The notes beneath the pieces were generated by a model, which ran no database searches, had not been told where the DNA came from, and saw nothing but the letters and a program-made list of their open reading frames with translations. A stretch of 64,000 nucleotides of DNA. It comes from Dictyobacter alpinus (GTDB taxonomy: Bacteria > Chloroflexota > Ktedonobacteria > Ktedonobacterales > Ktedonobacteraceae). Position numbers and translations under genes: made by a program. Shown piece by piece: positions 8,765-17,569 of this stretch; the stretch's first letter is position 1, and every line of letters starts with the position of its first letter. Location of the stretch: NCBI RefSeq assembly GCF_003967575.1, contig NZ_BIFT01000001.1, forward strand, positions 3,410,001 to 3,474,000, given 5' to 3'.

Positions 8765-9721
8765 ATGAATTTTCTCCTGAGTTGCATCTCGACCAGACAT
8801 TCTTTATTGAAAAATCACTGGGCACAATCCCAGCAGTCTCAGCAGGAGCCACAGACAGAATGTCCCGTCACTGTCCTGGGTAGTCTGCAAAAGCCGAAAG
8901 AGGATCAGGGTGGTCTGCTCTGTTTACTCGATGATACAGGCAACGTCAAGGCCGAGCTGGATCTATCGATGCCGGCCGGGATCGTGCCATCCACCAATGG
9001 TTTTTTGATTGCTACCATGTATGATGTACAGCGTGTCTCGCGTGATCTATCACGGGTCGAGCCTGAAACTATCAGCCTGCCATCATTTAATCTGCTTCAC
9101 TCGCTCTCACGCAGCCAGCGCGGCTACCTGGTCGCCAGTACTGGTCTGGATGTGATTGTGGAGTTCTCTGAAAGCGGTGAGCGCCTCTGGGATTGGTGGG
9201 CCGTGGAACATGGTTTTGAGCACACACCGAATGGTGAGCCACGCTTTCTCAATAAGAGCGAGGATTATCGTGGTGTTAAATTTGGAACGCTGGCCCAGAC
9301 CACACACGTCAATTCTGTGGCTGAATTGCCCAACGGCACCATTCTAGCCACCCTGTTCCATCAGGGCACGCTTATCGCCATCGATCGCGAGAGCGGTAAC
9401 TGGCAGGTCGTGCTTGATGGGCTGGATCATCCCCATTCGGTGCGTATCCTCAATGAAGACTATGTCACCATCGCTGACACTGGCCGTGGCCGTGGCCTGC
9501 TGGTCAATATTAAAGGACTTAAAGGTACGATCGAGGCCCAGGTTGATGCTCAGACCAACTGGCTCCAGGACTGTTCCTATGATCCTGGTAGTGATCTCTG
9601 GGTGCTGGTTGATGGGAAAAAGACACGAATTGTGTTGCGTGCCGGTACCTCTGGCGAGAAACCCTATGGGCAGATAGAGCTTGATCCAGAATGGCGGCTC
9701 TATGAAGCTTTGCTCTTGTAA
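8765..9721 (+). CDS. Beta-propeller-like protein, function unknown
   Basis: 318 residues with repeating blocks of the type GGLLCLLDDTGNVKAEL, GTLIAIDRESGNWQVVL and DLWVLVDGKKTRIVLRAG, suggesting a six-bladed (NHL/ASST-like) propeller. Paired THVNSV and HPHSVR motifs resemble those in arylsulfotransferase-like and SMP-30/NHL propellers, but I cannot assign an activity. No convincing signal peptide is seen, so it is likely cytoplasmic. It is divergent from the sulfite reductase operon and could share its regulator. A 13-bp hairpin follows the stop. Confidence 0.65.
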   Translation: MNFLLSCISTRHSLLKNHWAQSQQSQQEPQTECPVTVLGSLQKPKEDQGGLLCLLDDTGNVKAELDLSMPAGIVPSTNGFLIATMYDVQRVSRDLSRVEPETISLPSFNLLHSLSRSQRGYLVASTGLDVIVEFSESGERLWDWWAVEHGFEHTPNGEPRFLNKSEDYRGVKFGTLAQTTHVNSVAELPNGTILATLFHQGTLIAIDRESGNWQVVLDGLDHPHSVRILNEDYVTIADTGRGRGLLVNIKGLKGTIEAQVDAQTNWLQDCSYDPGSDLWVLVDGKKTRIVLRAGTSGEKPYGQIELDPEWRLYEALLL

Positions 9722-9736
9722 TTAGCACCTTTTCAG

Positions 9737-9780
9737 CATGAGCATGGATACTGCCGAAAAACACAGCATCCATGCTCATG
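9737..9780. terminator. Hairpin between convergent genes
   Basis: Arms 9737-9749 and 9768-9780 (CATGAGCATGGAT and complement) pair perfectly over 13 bp, between the propeller gene and the Gfo/Idh/MocA gene. Without a long T run, so termination strength is uncertain. Confidence 0.55.
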
Positions 9781-9798
9781 GCTAGTGTACTAAAGAGC

Positions 9799-10902
9799 TC
9801 AGGCGTCGATCTGCCCATTTGCCAGACCAGCAGGCAGGGCCGCTGGACGAGTGCAGGTACTGCTCAACTCGATATGGCGTCCGGCCTCAGAGGCATCCAG
9901 GAATGACTGCATCGTATCCAGGACATGATAGGCCAGTTCACCATTGGCCCGATGTGGCCGACCACTCTGTAACGCCTGGGCCATATCTGCTACCCCCAAT
10001 CCCCGGCTATTCTCGGTATAGCCATGGGTCAGTTCAACTTCTCGCCATTGTGGCTCTTTAAGCGTCCATAGTTTAACAGGACCGCCAAAACTATTTGGAT
10101 CAGGTAGGCTCAGTGTGCCCTCTGTGCCATAGATCTCCATCAGCGGCATATTAGCCGACCAGACATCAAAGCTGGTGACCAGTGTCCCAATGGCGCCATT
10201 GGCAAAATCCATCACACCCGAGATATGGGTGGGTGTATTCACCTGAATCGTTTGTCCATATTTTGGCTTGCTGGTAATTAAACGTTGTGGAAACGTCACG
10301 CGAGCCGAGCCGGTTACACGGCGGATCGGACCCAGCATCGAGATCAATGCTGTCAGATAGTAGGGGCCCATATCAAAAAGTGGACCCGCTCCAGGCTGAT
10401 AATAAAAATCGGGATCGGGATGCCAGTTTTCGTGTCCATGGCAGAGCATGGCCGCACTTGCAGCTACTGGCTCACCAATCGCCCCATCATCGATAAGTTT
10501 ACGACAAGTTTGCAGGCCACCTCCCAGGAAGGTATCTGGCGCGCAACCTACCCGTACCCCCCGATCTTTAGCCGCCTCTAGAATCTGCAGTCCCTCCTCG
10601 CGATGTACCGCTAATGGTTTCTCACTATACACCGACTTACCCGCTCTGATAGCCGCTAGATCTACCTCAGCATGAACCTTTGGGATCGTTAAGTTCACCA
10701 CAATTTTAATCTCAGGATCGGCCAATAACTCTTCAACGGTAAGGGCTCGTGGAATGCCATAGGCGGCAGCCTGGCTGCGAGCGCGCTCCATGTCGATATC
10801 AGCACACGCAGCAACCTCGATATTTTCGAAATTCTTACCGGACTCTAAATAGATCCCGCTGATCTTCCCACAACCAATTATTCCAATTTTGGTTCTTGAC
10901 AT
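9799..10902 (-). CDS. Gfo/Idh/MocA family oxidoreductase
   Basis: 367 residues. The N-terminal Rossmann fold starts IGIIGCGKISGIYLESG (GxGxxS type), with VNLTIPKVHAEVDLAAIRAG and the family-defining SEKPLAV (the EKP lysine contacts nicotinamide and substrate). The C-terminal half contains GAGPLFDMGPYYLTALISMLG, equivalent to the substrate-facing 'D-x-G-x-H/Y' helix, with Tyr in the usual His place. Such enzymes oxidise or reduce sugars, inositols or sugar-acid derivatives with NAD(P). Substrate is not determinable. A second family member lies at 12.2 kb, and esterase and GH172 genes nearby suggest a carbohydrate catabolic role. Confidence 0.9.
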   Translation of the reverse strand: MSRTKIGIIGCGKISGIYLESGKNFENIEVAACADIDMERARSQAAAYGIPRALTVEELLADPEIKIVVNLTIPKVHAEVDLAAIRAGKSVYSEKPLAVHREEGLQILEAAKDRGVRVGCAPDTFLGGGLQTCRKLIDDGAIGEPVAASAAMLCHGHENWHPDPDFYYQPGAGPLFDMGPYYLTALISMLGPIRRVTGSARVTFPQRLITSKPKYGQTIQVNTPTHISGVMDFANGAIGTLVTSFDVWSANMPLMEIYGTEGTLSLPDPNSFGGPVKLWTLKEPQWREVELTHGYTENSRGLGVADMAQALQSGRPHRANGELAYHVLDTMQSFLDASEAGRHIELSSTCTRPAALPAGLANGQIDA

Positions 10903-11012
10903 TCTGGTCCAACCATCCTTCTAATGCTACAAAAGCGACCTAAAGTAGTTATAAAATCAGTTTACCTTATTTTTTGACTAACTTGCACGCTAACCTGCAA
11001 GTTAAGAGCTAA

Positions 11013-11150
11013 GAGTGTACGCAAGGTTCTAGCATTTGGAGTTCTCGCTGGCGTAACGAGCGGGCTGATCTGGCCTCCTCGAAATCAGCTAAAACCACTG
11101 GCCGTATGATTACTGTGGATGGTGGAGTTCCTGCCGCATTCACTCGTTAA
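11013..11150 (+). pseudogene. Remnant of a rhamnulose-phosphate aldolase/dehydrogenase-like C-terminus
   Basis: A 45-codon open stretch in front of the esterase gene reads QGSSIWSSRWRNERADLASS then KSAKTTGRMITVDGGVPAAF, TR, stop. The second part is the standard C-terminus of short-chain dehydrogenases (TTG-x-x-x-x-VDGG). The GSSIWSSRWRNERA piece matches my memory of the bifunctional rhamnulose-1-phosphate aldolase/alcohol dehydrogenase family, where it lies some 50-60 residues before the end. Here the two are joined, implying an internal deletion, and no upstream coding sequence remains. It fits a degraded rhamnose-type pathway in the surrounding sugar cluster. Confidence 0.65.
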
Positions 11151-11242
11151 TCAGCTTCGTGTATAATTGTAGGCATAAAAGTGTTTTATATCTGCTTGCC
11201 TGCTAAAGCTGAAAGTGGGCAATACGCAAAGGATGGATATTT

Positions 11243-12046
11243 GTGTCACTAACCCAAAAAGAACTCTTTGCTATCTGGCCTATCACAGCAGGTGCTATTA
11301 CAGACTTGCCTCATCCAGATATACCCACGCTACAAGTGTATCTTCCAGCGGCCGAACAGGCTACAGGAGCCGCTTGTATCGTGTGTCCTGGCGGTGGTTA
11401 TAGGATACTGGCAGATTATGAAGGGGAGCCTGTGGCTGAGTGGTTGACAGATCATGGTGTGACCGCTTTTGTCTTGCGCTATCGTCTTGGAACAACCTAC
11501 ACATATCCTGCACAACTACAGGATGGACAACGTGCTATCCGTCTAGTACGTGCCAATGCCCAGCAATGGCAGTTAGATCCGGAGCGCATTGCAATGCTGG
11601 GTTTCTCGGCTGGAGGGCATTTAGCCAGTATGACCGCCACGCATCCCTCGTCGATGGGCGAGTCACAGATAGATACGCTCAGCCAGTTTTCCGCGCGGCC
11701 AAACGCGCAGATCTTGATCTATCCAGTTATTTCATTACGCCTGAGCTACTCGCCTGTCAGCAGCCTGTTGAACCATGATCCCCGGCCCTCTTATGCACTG
11801 CTTGATGAATTGGATAGCGCGCAACATGTATCAGCTGGGACTCCACCCGCCTTTATTATGCACTCAATAGATGATCGCGTGATTGGTGTTGAGCACTCAG
11901 ATAGCTATGTGGCTGCCCTTGAACGAGCTCATATCCCGGTTACCTATATACGTGGCAACTTTGGCAACCATGGTGGTGGGCTCCAGGATTTCTGGGCGTA
12001 TCCCTGTATCGATTGGTTAGGCACTTTAAATTTTGCCCGTAAATAA
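11243..12046 (+). CDS. Alpha/beta-hydrolase, acetyl-xylan-esterase/lipase-like
   Basis: 267 residues. Seen: ACIVCPGGGYRILADYEGEP (oxyanion region), AMLGFSAGGHLA (nucleophile Ser in GFSAGG), PPAFIMHSIDDRVIGVEHS (acid Asp) and NFGNHGGG (catalytic His), giving a complete triad in the order expected for BD-FAE/xylanase-type esterases. Likely hydrolyses acetyl or other acyl esters on sugars; no signal peptide, so cytoplasmic. The start is GTG at 11243, supported by AAAGGA upstream. It follows the rhamnose-pathway remnant and precedes another sugar oxidoreductase gene, consistent with carbohydrate processing. Confidence 0.88.
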   Translation: MSLTQKELFAIWPITAGAITDLPHPDIPTLQVYLPAAEQATGAACIVCPGGGYRILADYEGEPVAEWLTDHGVTAFVLRYRLGTTYTYPAQLQDGQRAIRLVRANAQQWQLDPERIAMLGFSAGGHLASMTATHPSSMGESQIDTLSQFSARPNAQILIYPVISLRLSYSPVSSLLNHDPRPSYALLDELDSAQHVSAGTPPAFIMHSIDDRVIGVEHSDSYVAALERAHIPVTYIRGNFGNHGGGLQDFWAYPCIDWLGTLNFARK

Positions 12047-12216
12047 CACTATTTTTAGCTAGCAAGCTATGTACAATGTTAGGGCTTGGTGCGATAATAG
12101 GAAGCCATAGAACTACTTACGATCGGATTTGCAGTTTCGCTGGGCGAGCAGTGTTCATATCACTACGCTGTTGCTAAGCGCTATCTCGCTGAATGCACTT
12201 AGAAAGATGTATTATC

Positions 12217-13236
12217 ATGACATTAAAGGTAATCCAAGTGGGACTTGGTGGTTGGGGCCAGGCATGGGCTAGAGATGTTGTAGCAAAAAATAAAAACGTT
12301 GAGACAACTGCCTGGGTTGAGATTGATGCACCTTCGCTGGAAGCGGCGCGTAAGCGTCTCGATCTTCCTGCTGAGCGTTGTTTCACATCATTGAATGAAG
12401 CTCTGGATACGGTGGCCGCTGACGCTGTGCTGGTGACGGCGAGCCTGCCTGGCCATGTTCCTAGTGCGCGCACAGCTTTATTGGCGAACAAGCATGTATT
12501 GATGGAGAAGCCCTTTGCCCCTACCGTCGCTGAGGCGTTGGAACTTGTCGAACTGGCGGAAGAGCGTGGCCTGACCCTTCAGATTAGCCAGAACTATCGC
12601 TTTGCGCCCGCCGCCCGTGCCGCGGCAAAAGCCATTAGCGAGCAGAAAGTCGGCCGCCTGGGCAACATCAATATTGATTTTCGTCGTTATGACAACACTG
12701 CTCCAGTAGCTGAGAATCGTCACTACCACATCTGGGAGCCCTTGCTGGTGGATATGACCATCCATCACTTCGATTTGATGCGTCTGGTCATTGGCCAGGA
12801 GCCGGTACAGGTCATCTGTAAAACCTGGAATGCGGCCTGGAGTAAATACGATGAGCCAGCTGAAGGTGCGATGACCATCACCTTTGATGGTGGTGCCGTT
12901 GTCAATTATCGTGGTAGTTGGGTCAGCACTGGTCCCCAGACCAATTGGACCGGTGAGTGGCACATGGAAGGTGAAAAAGGCGAACTGCTCTGGACCGGTC
13001 GTGGTGAATTGCCTGAATCAGTTGAGCTGCGTCTCCTGGGCGAAAAAAAGACCGAGGCGCTGGAATTGCCTACGATCACCAACCTCGACCGTGCAGGTAG
13101 CCTGGCTGCTTTTGTGACCGCGCTCGAAACAAAGACCGTACCTGAGACCTCTGGCCGGGATAACCTCAAGACCCTGGCTTTGATGTTTGCAGCTATTGAA
13201 TCCGCCAAAACGGGCCTACCAGTGAATGTAGAGTAA
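12217..13236 (+). CDS. Gfo/Idh/MocA family oxidoreductase
   Basis: 339 residues from ATG at 12217, directly ahead of the Rossmann motif VIQVGLGGWGQAWA. MEKPFAPTVAEALELVELA is the EKP motif. LLVDMTIHHFDLMRLVIG carries the conserved D-x-x-I-H-x-x-D catalytic pattern, so this copy has the standard His that the 9.8-kb paralogue lacks. NAD(P)-dependent sugar or polyol dehydrogenase; substrate unknown. An ATG 8 codons upstream lacks a ribosome binding site. The two Gfo/Idh/MocA genes differ well outside the motifs, so they are not a recent duplication. A strong terminator follows. Confidence 0.9.
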   Translation: MTLKVIQVGLGGWGQAWARDVVAKNKNVETTAWVEIDAPSLEAARKRLDLPAERCFTSLNEALDTVAADAVLVTASLPGHVPSARTALLANKHVLMEKPFAPTVAEALELVELAEERGLTLQISQNYRFAPAARAAAKAISEQKVGRLGNINIDFRRYDNTAPVAENRHYHIWEPLLVDMTIHHFDLMRLVIGQEPVQVICKTWNAAWSKYDEPAEGAMTITFDGGAVVNYRGSWVSTGPQTNWTGEWHMEGEKGELLWTGRGELPESVELRLLGEKKTEALELPTITNLDRAGSLAAFVTALETKTVPETSGRDNLKTLALMFAAIESAKTGLPVNVE

Positions 13237-13250
13237 ATTCTAAAGCATCA

Positions 13251-13300
13251 AAGCAAAGGGAGCAGGCTGGCCAGTGCCGCCTGCTCCCTTTGCTTTTTCG
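13251..13300 (+). terminator. Strong intrinsic terminator
   Basis: Arms 13251-13267 and 13279-13295 pair over 17 bp (AAGCAAAGGGAGCAGGC and complement), followed by a T run. Terminates the oxidoreductase transcript. Confidence 0.9.
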
Positions 13301-13382
13301 TGTAGCTAGCTTTTTCGCTTGCATCCCGTCTATGATAGTGTAATATAGGATGCAGCTATACTCAGAGAGGAAATTACCGGGG

Positions 13383-14222
13383 ATGAAACAGCAGAGCAGC
13401 AGGCCACGGATCGTTAAAATATTTTCCGAGAACAACGACTTTCAGTATGCCGAGACTCTACGGCGCAAGCGTGAGAAACGACTGCGCCAGCGCGAATTCT
13501 TTGTTGAAGGTGTCCGGCCCATCAACCAGGCTTTACACTATCAATGGCCGGTGCGCGCCTTCTTATATTCTCGGGACAAGCCCTTATCTGATTGGGCTAA
13601 AAACATACTCAATAGCTCACAGGCCGAAGTCCACTACGAGCTGCCCTGGCACCTGCACGCAAAGTTAAGCAATAAGTCTGAACCATCCGAGCTTATCGCT
13701 CTGGTTACCATGCCCGATGACGATGTTAGCCGTATTCCCGTCAAAGAGGACATGCTGGTAGTCGTCTTTGACCGGCCCTCCAGTCCTGGTAACCTTGGCA
13801 CCATCATCCGTTCCTGTGACGCATTAGGCGTCGACGGCATGATCATCACAGGCCATAGTGTCGACCTCTATGATCCTGAAACTATCAGTGCTACCACAGG
13901 ATCTTTTTTTGCCTTGCCGGTTGTGCGCCTGCCTTCACAAAAAGAGCTTGTTAGTTGGATTGAATCCCTGAAGCGCCAGCTGGAGCATGTACACGTGGTT
14001 GGTAGTGATGAAAAAGGGGATTGTGAGCTCACCCAACACGACTTTACGTCGGCCACCTTTCTCATTGTTGGCAATGAAACCTGGGGCATGAGCGCCGCCT
14101 ATCGCGAGCTCTGCGATACCGTTGTGAGTATACCCATGGCTGGCGGCTCCGCCTCCTCCCTCAACGTCGCCTGCGCCACCTCTATCCTCCTCTACGAAAT
14201 CAGCCGCCAGCGCCGCCTATAG
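13383..14222 (+). CDS. TrmH/SpoU-family RNA 2'-O-methyltransferase
   Basis: About 279 residues. SPOUT knot motifs are all visible: motif 1 NLGTIIRSCDALGVDG, motif 2 FLIVGNETWGMS, and motif 3 VSIPMAGGSASSLNVACA. The N-terminal KREKRLRQREFFVEGVRPIN is the substrate-binding domain start seen in 23S rRNA G2251/TsnR-like methyltransferases. It transfers methyl from SAM to a ribose 2'-OH in rRNA or tRNA; the target is unknown. The start is uncertain: ATG 13350 has no ribosome binding site, ATG 13383 has GAGAGG some 12 bases upstream. It is unrelated in role to the sugar genes on both sides. Confidence 0.9.
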   Translation: MKQQSSRPRIVKIFSENNDFQYAETLRRKREKRLRQREFFVEGVRPINQALHYQWPVRAFLYSRDKPLSDWAKNILNSSQAEVHYELPWHLHAKLSNKSEPSELIALVTMPDDDVSRIPVKEDMLVVVFDRPSSPGNLGTIIRSCDALGVDGMIITGHSVDLYDPETISATTGSFFALPVVRLPSQKELVSWIESLKRQLEHVHVVGSDEKGDCELTQHDFTSATFLIVGNETWGMSAAYRELCDTVVSIPMAGGSASSLNVACATSILLYEISRQRRL

Positions 14223-14261
14223 CTGTGCCCGTTGAGGTGAAAAGCATCCTTTTCTAATTGC

Positions 14262-14468
14262 TGAGATAGTGTTTGATGCCCACACTCACCGGGGAACATA
14301 CTAGCAGCCGCACTCGGGCCCTAAAGCGCCCAGGCTTCTTTTAAGTGTGCAGTGAAATCGTGCGCTTTGCGCACGATTTCACTGCACACTTAACCTCCTC
14401 GGAGCGCCAAAGGCGCGAAAACAACGATCAGAGGGCCACAGATTTCATGGAAATCAAGCACTATCTTT
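14262..14468 (+). repeat. Palindromic intergenic element, copy B
   Basis: Begins GATAGTGTTTGATG and ends ATCAAGCACTATCTTT, an inverted terminal repeat. Same left and right framework as copy A (GCACTCGGGCCCTAAAGCGCCC; GGAGCGCCAAAGGCGCGAAAA). Centre: perfect 24-bp palindrome, arms 14341-14364 and 14370-14393. The right end touches the stop codon of the GH172-type gene. Confidence 0.85.
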
Positions 14469-15561
14469 AGATAATTTCCAATCCATTCAGATCTGGTAAT
14501 ACTGGATAAGAAATGTGGGGCTCGGTTTGATACCAGTAAGCTACTGAGGCGATATCATCTTGCAAAGGAAGATAGCGCCCGTCACTGCGCCAGCCGAGTG
14601 CTTGAATAGTGACGCGTAGATCATCTTCAAAGCGGATAGGATCCATGATGTGCCAGCGATACATACCGAAGCGCTGCTGACTCTTATAGAGTCCATCAGG
14701 TTTGATGACCTGGGGGAGGCCTAGAAAAGGCGTTGAATAGGTACCATATTGGCCCTGTGGATGTTCAAAGTTCCAGGCGCCGCCAAAATAATCCTCGGTC
14801 CCGGTTCCGCAGATGGTCGGATATTCTTGATCCCCATCCATGTAAAATTTGATCTCGCCCTCGCCCCACCAGCCGCGATTATTGACTTGCCAGGCCAGAT
14901 AGGTGCCAACATAGTGACCGCGGCCCTTAACGTTATCCAGCAGCGTATACACCTCTTTATAGCCCAGGGGATTGCTACGTCGCCATTGAGTATGGAAATA
15001 GCCAGTATCCTCTGGTACAGTGGTGAGGGTATAGGTAACCTGATAGTAGAGGACAGCTTCCTCAGCACCCATGTTTTCGACCGTCAAGCACGCACCCTGG
15101 CGAAATGGCATCTCCCAATAAGAGTTCATACCGCCAGCCGGATTTACGGCGATAGGCATTGAATTAATATTGCAGCGCTCACCCCAACCATTGGCAAAGA
15201 AGTCGCCGACAGGACACTCTATGGAAGCCTGCTCCTCGCCATCCCAGTAAGCGCGTAAAATAAGCTGTCGCCATTGGGCAGGATAGGTTGTCAGCCAGAT
15301 ATGTTGGATTGCGCCAGATCCGGCGATCTCGGCCAGCGTAAAGGTACTACGGGGAGCAATCTTGACCGAAGGCGAGACCTTCCAGCCTTGACCAAGTTCA
15401 CGAGCATGAAATGCGCCGGTACCCTCAGTAGCCATCCCGCCCTGGCCCTTTTCGCCACTGAAGTTCTCAGCACTGATCGAGCGTGTTTTCGCATGTGAGA
15501 GGCGGGAAAGGTTACCCAATCCCATTCCCAAACCATTGAAGCCATCGCGTGTCTCTGTCAT
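14467..15561 (-). CDS. DUF2961 (GH172-type) glycoside hydrolase
   Basis: 364 residues. Matches the DUF2961 family through KTRSISAENFSGEKGQGG (N-terminal strand), IQHIWLTT, CPVGDFFANGWG, and the strongly conserved CGTGTEDYFGGAWNF. DUF2961 includes the GH172 family, characterised as alpha-D-fructofuranosidase/difructose-anhydride-forming and arabinofuranosidase enzymes that assemble as jelly-roll hexamers. Two acidic residues in this family are catalytic; the Glu in GTED is the visible candidate for one. No signal peptide, so cytoplasmic. It belongs to the sugar gene group. Its stop codon touches the terminal repeat of element B, so its native 3' end may have been displaced. Confidence 0.85.
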   Translation of the reverse strand: MTETRDGFNGLGMGLGNLSRLSHAKTRSISAENFSGEKGQGGMATEGTGAFHARELGQGWKVSPSVKIAPRSTFTLAEIAGSGAIQHIWLTTYPAQWRQLILRAYWDGEEQASIECPVGDFFANGWGERCNINSMPIAVNPAGGMNSYWEMPFRQGACLTVENMGAEEAVLYYQVTYTLTTVPEDTGYFHTQWRRSNPLGYKEVYTLLDNVKGRGHYVGTYLAWQVNNRGWWGEGEIKFYMDGDQEYPTICGTGTEDYFGGAWNFEHPQGQYGTYSTPFLGLPQVIKPDGLYKSQQRFGMYRWHIMDPIRFEDDLRVTIQALGWRSDGRYLPLQDDIASVAYWYQTEPHISYPVLPDLNGLEII

Positions 15562-15580
15562 TGTTTGAACTCCTTCTAGC

Positions 15581-15635
15581 TAAAAAAAACAATCGTGTGA
15601 GCATTGTCCACAATGAAGTGGCGCTCACACGATTG
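15581..15635 (-). terminator. Intrinsic terminator of hflX
   Basis: Read on the minus strand: a 13-bp stem (arms 15590-15602 and 15623-15635) followed by eight T residues (15582-15589). It lies 22 nt past the hflX stop and just before the next gene's start. Confidence 0.92.
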
Positions 15636-15656
15636 CAAGGCTACGAAGCCATAAAA

Positions 15657-17096
15657 CTATGAAACAAAGGACTCTTCCTGTGCCGGTTCTTCTGCTGGTT
15701 GATCTGCATCCTGTTCAAGCTCTTCCTGTTTGGCACGTTTGGATAGCCGGGCCTTTTTAGGCTGGGCCTCAATCTGGAAGGGCATGAATGGTCCACTATG
15801 ATTTTGAGGCATATGGCCACGGAGGTGGGTACCTCCCTCTTCATATTCCTCAAGCTCAATAGTGCCATACTGATGGAATTGCGCGACTAACTCACCATGA
15901 TCATAGGGGATCAACACATCCAGGGCCGTGAATTGCGCGACCAGTGTTTCGCTGATACAGCGCAGCAGGCTATCAACGCCTGTGCCCTGCATGGCTGAAA
16001 CCTCTACTTTTGGTAGCGTGGCGGCAACCCCCTTCAGTTCCAGTTGATGGTCCTCAGGTAGCAGGTCCGCTTTATTTAAGGCGAGTACCATTGGCAGGCC
16101 ACCACCACCAATCTCTTCCAGCACCAGCTCTACCGCCTCAATCTGATGCTGTACATGGGGATGTGATGCATCGACCACATGTACCAGCAGATCAGCTTCC
16201 GCCACCTCTTCCAGGGTAGCGCGGAAAGCTGCCACCAGGGTCGTTGGTAGACGTTGTACAAATCCTACTGTGTCTGAGAACAGTATCTCCTGACCACCAG
16301 CCAGACGCACACGGCGCGTGGTTGGATCCAGGGTCGCGAATAGCTTATCTTCTGCCAGCGTTTCAGAGCCTGCCAGTCGATTCAACATAGTGGACTTGCC
16401 GGCATTAGTATAGCCAACCAGAGCCACTACAGGCGCACCGGCATATTTGCGGCGCTCGCGGTGCAACTGACGCTGACCCCGTACCTGTTCGAGCTCTTCT
16501 TCAAGCAGATTTTTCTGGCGGCGCAGTAAACGGCGGTCCACCTCAATCTGTTTTTCACCCTCACCACGTTGATTGGTACCACCACCACTCTGTCGAGAAA
16601 GGTGGGACCACTGGCGCGTCAGGCGCGGCAGATCGTATTCGACCTGAGCCAGTTCAACCTGTAGACGGCCTTCACGTGTACGGGCACGTTGCCCAAAAAT
16701 GATCAGGATCAAGGCTGTACGATCAAGCACCTGAATATCTAGCTCACGCTCAAGGTTGCGATGCTGGTTTGGTCGTAGTTCGAGATCAAAGATGACTGCA
16801 TCACAGTCATGAGCATGGAGTAGCTCGCCCAACTCTTTGACTTTACCAGAGCCAAGCAAAGTCGAAGGATGAGGATGATCCATTTTCTGAACAACGCGAT
16901 CCACGCATTGTACACCAGCAGTAGACGCCAGCTGTTCAAGCTCATCAAGCGACTCCTGGAGCGGCCAATCCGTCTCGGCAGTCTCCACACTCACCAGAAT
17001 CGCCCGCAGTGGTGCATCGGCCAGCAGGCCGCGCATAGGTTTTTGTTCATTACTATCGTTATTGTTTCTCGGTTGAGAAGACATGTGTTCCGGCAA
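15657..17096 (-). CDS. hflX: GTPase HflX
   Basis: About 479 residues. Ribosome-associated GTPase that splits stalled 70S ribosomes, mainly under stress. Seen: N-terminal domain with LASTAGVQCVDRV and NPHSTLLGSGK-like HPHPSTLLGSGKVKEL, the HflX-specific LPRLTRQWSHLSRQSGGG with TNQRGEGEKQIEVDRR, then G1 GYTNAGKSTMLNRL, G3 FSDTVGFVQRLP, and G4 ALNKADL. The C-terminus carries an extra Lys/Glu-rich tail. An ATG exists at 17126, but the only ribosome binding site (AAAGGAG) lies inside that frame and points to TTG at 17096. Monocistronic, with its own terminator. Confidence 0.93.
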   Translation of the reverse strand: MPEHMSSQPRNNNDSNEQKPMRGLLADAPLRAILVSVETAETDWPLQESLDELEQLASTAGVQCVDRVVQKMDHPHPSTLLGSGKVKELGELLHAHDCDAVIFDLELRPNQHRNLERELDIQVLDRTALILIIFGQRARTREGRLQVELAQVEYDLPRLTRQWSHLSRQSGGGTNQRGEGEKQIEVDRRLLRRQKNLLEEELEQVRGQRQLHRERRKYAGAPVVALVGYTNAGKSTMLNRLAGSETLAEDKLFATLDPTTRRVRLAGGQEILFSDTVGFVQRLPTTLVAAFRATLEEVAEADLLVHVVDASHPHVQHQIEAVELVLEEIGGGGLPMVLALNKADLLPEDHQLELKGVAATLPKVEVSAMQGTGVDSLLRCISETLVAQFTALDVLIPYDHGELVAQFHQYGTIELEEYEEGGTHLRGHMPQNHSGPFMPFQIEAQPKKARLSKRAKQEELEQDADQPAEEPAQEESFVS

Positions 17097-17569
17097 AATT
17101 GCACTCCTTTTATGTATAGAGGCCATATGAATAAAGGTATCGGGTGTCGTTAATAACGCTGTAGTCTATATGCCGGCTATGTATATAGAGGAGCACAGAA
17201 ACCTATGCTCATGCTGCTGCGAGTAGATACCTGATGATGGTGGCAGAAAATCTGCGTCTTTATCTTTGTTGGGGGAATAGTTTCTCAGTTGATCGGAAGC
17301 ATACAACAGAGAGAGTCTTCATCACCAGATACCGCTCTACACCATATGTTGCCGGCCAGGATGCCAGAATGGGCATACCAAAAACAGCTGCGACACATGT
17401 TAAACGGTTGATCCATGGTTAATTAAAGACTATCACTCGTCATTTCTCCTCTAAGTTTGTGGTACTTACAAGTATACCCAAAAATGGAGCAAAAGTCAAT
17501 GCATTTACTTCTTGGGGATGCACTTCATTTTTTTGCAACGACATGCATAAGAAGAAAAACCATACCTCA
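17097..17569. other. Long intergenic region, no supported gene
   Basis: About 470 bases upstream of hflX. A 62-codon plus-strand frame at 17234 has no convincing ribosome binding site or motif. I see no RNA gene here; it must contain the hflX promoter. Confidence 0.5.

Noticed and set aside
14223..14468. Element B as the terminator of the TrmH-type gene
   Set aside because: It shares its ends and framework with other copies and lacks a T run after the stem, so it is a repeat element even if it may also affect termination.
17234..17422. 62-codon frame upstream of hflX
   Set aside because: No ribosome binding site and no recognisable family; likely chance.
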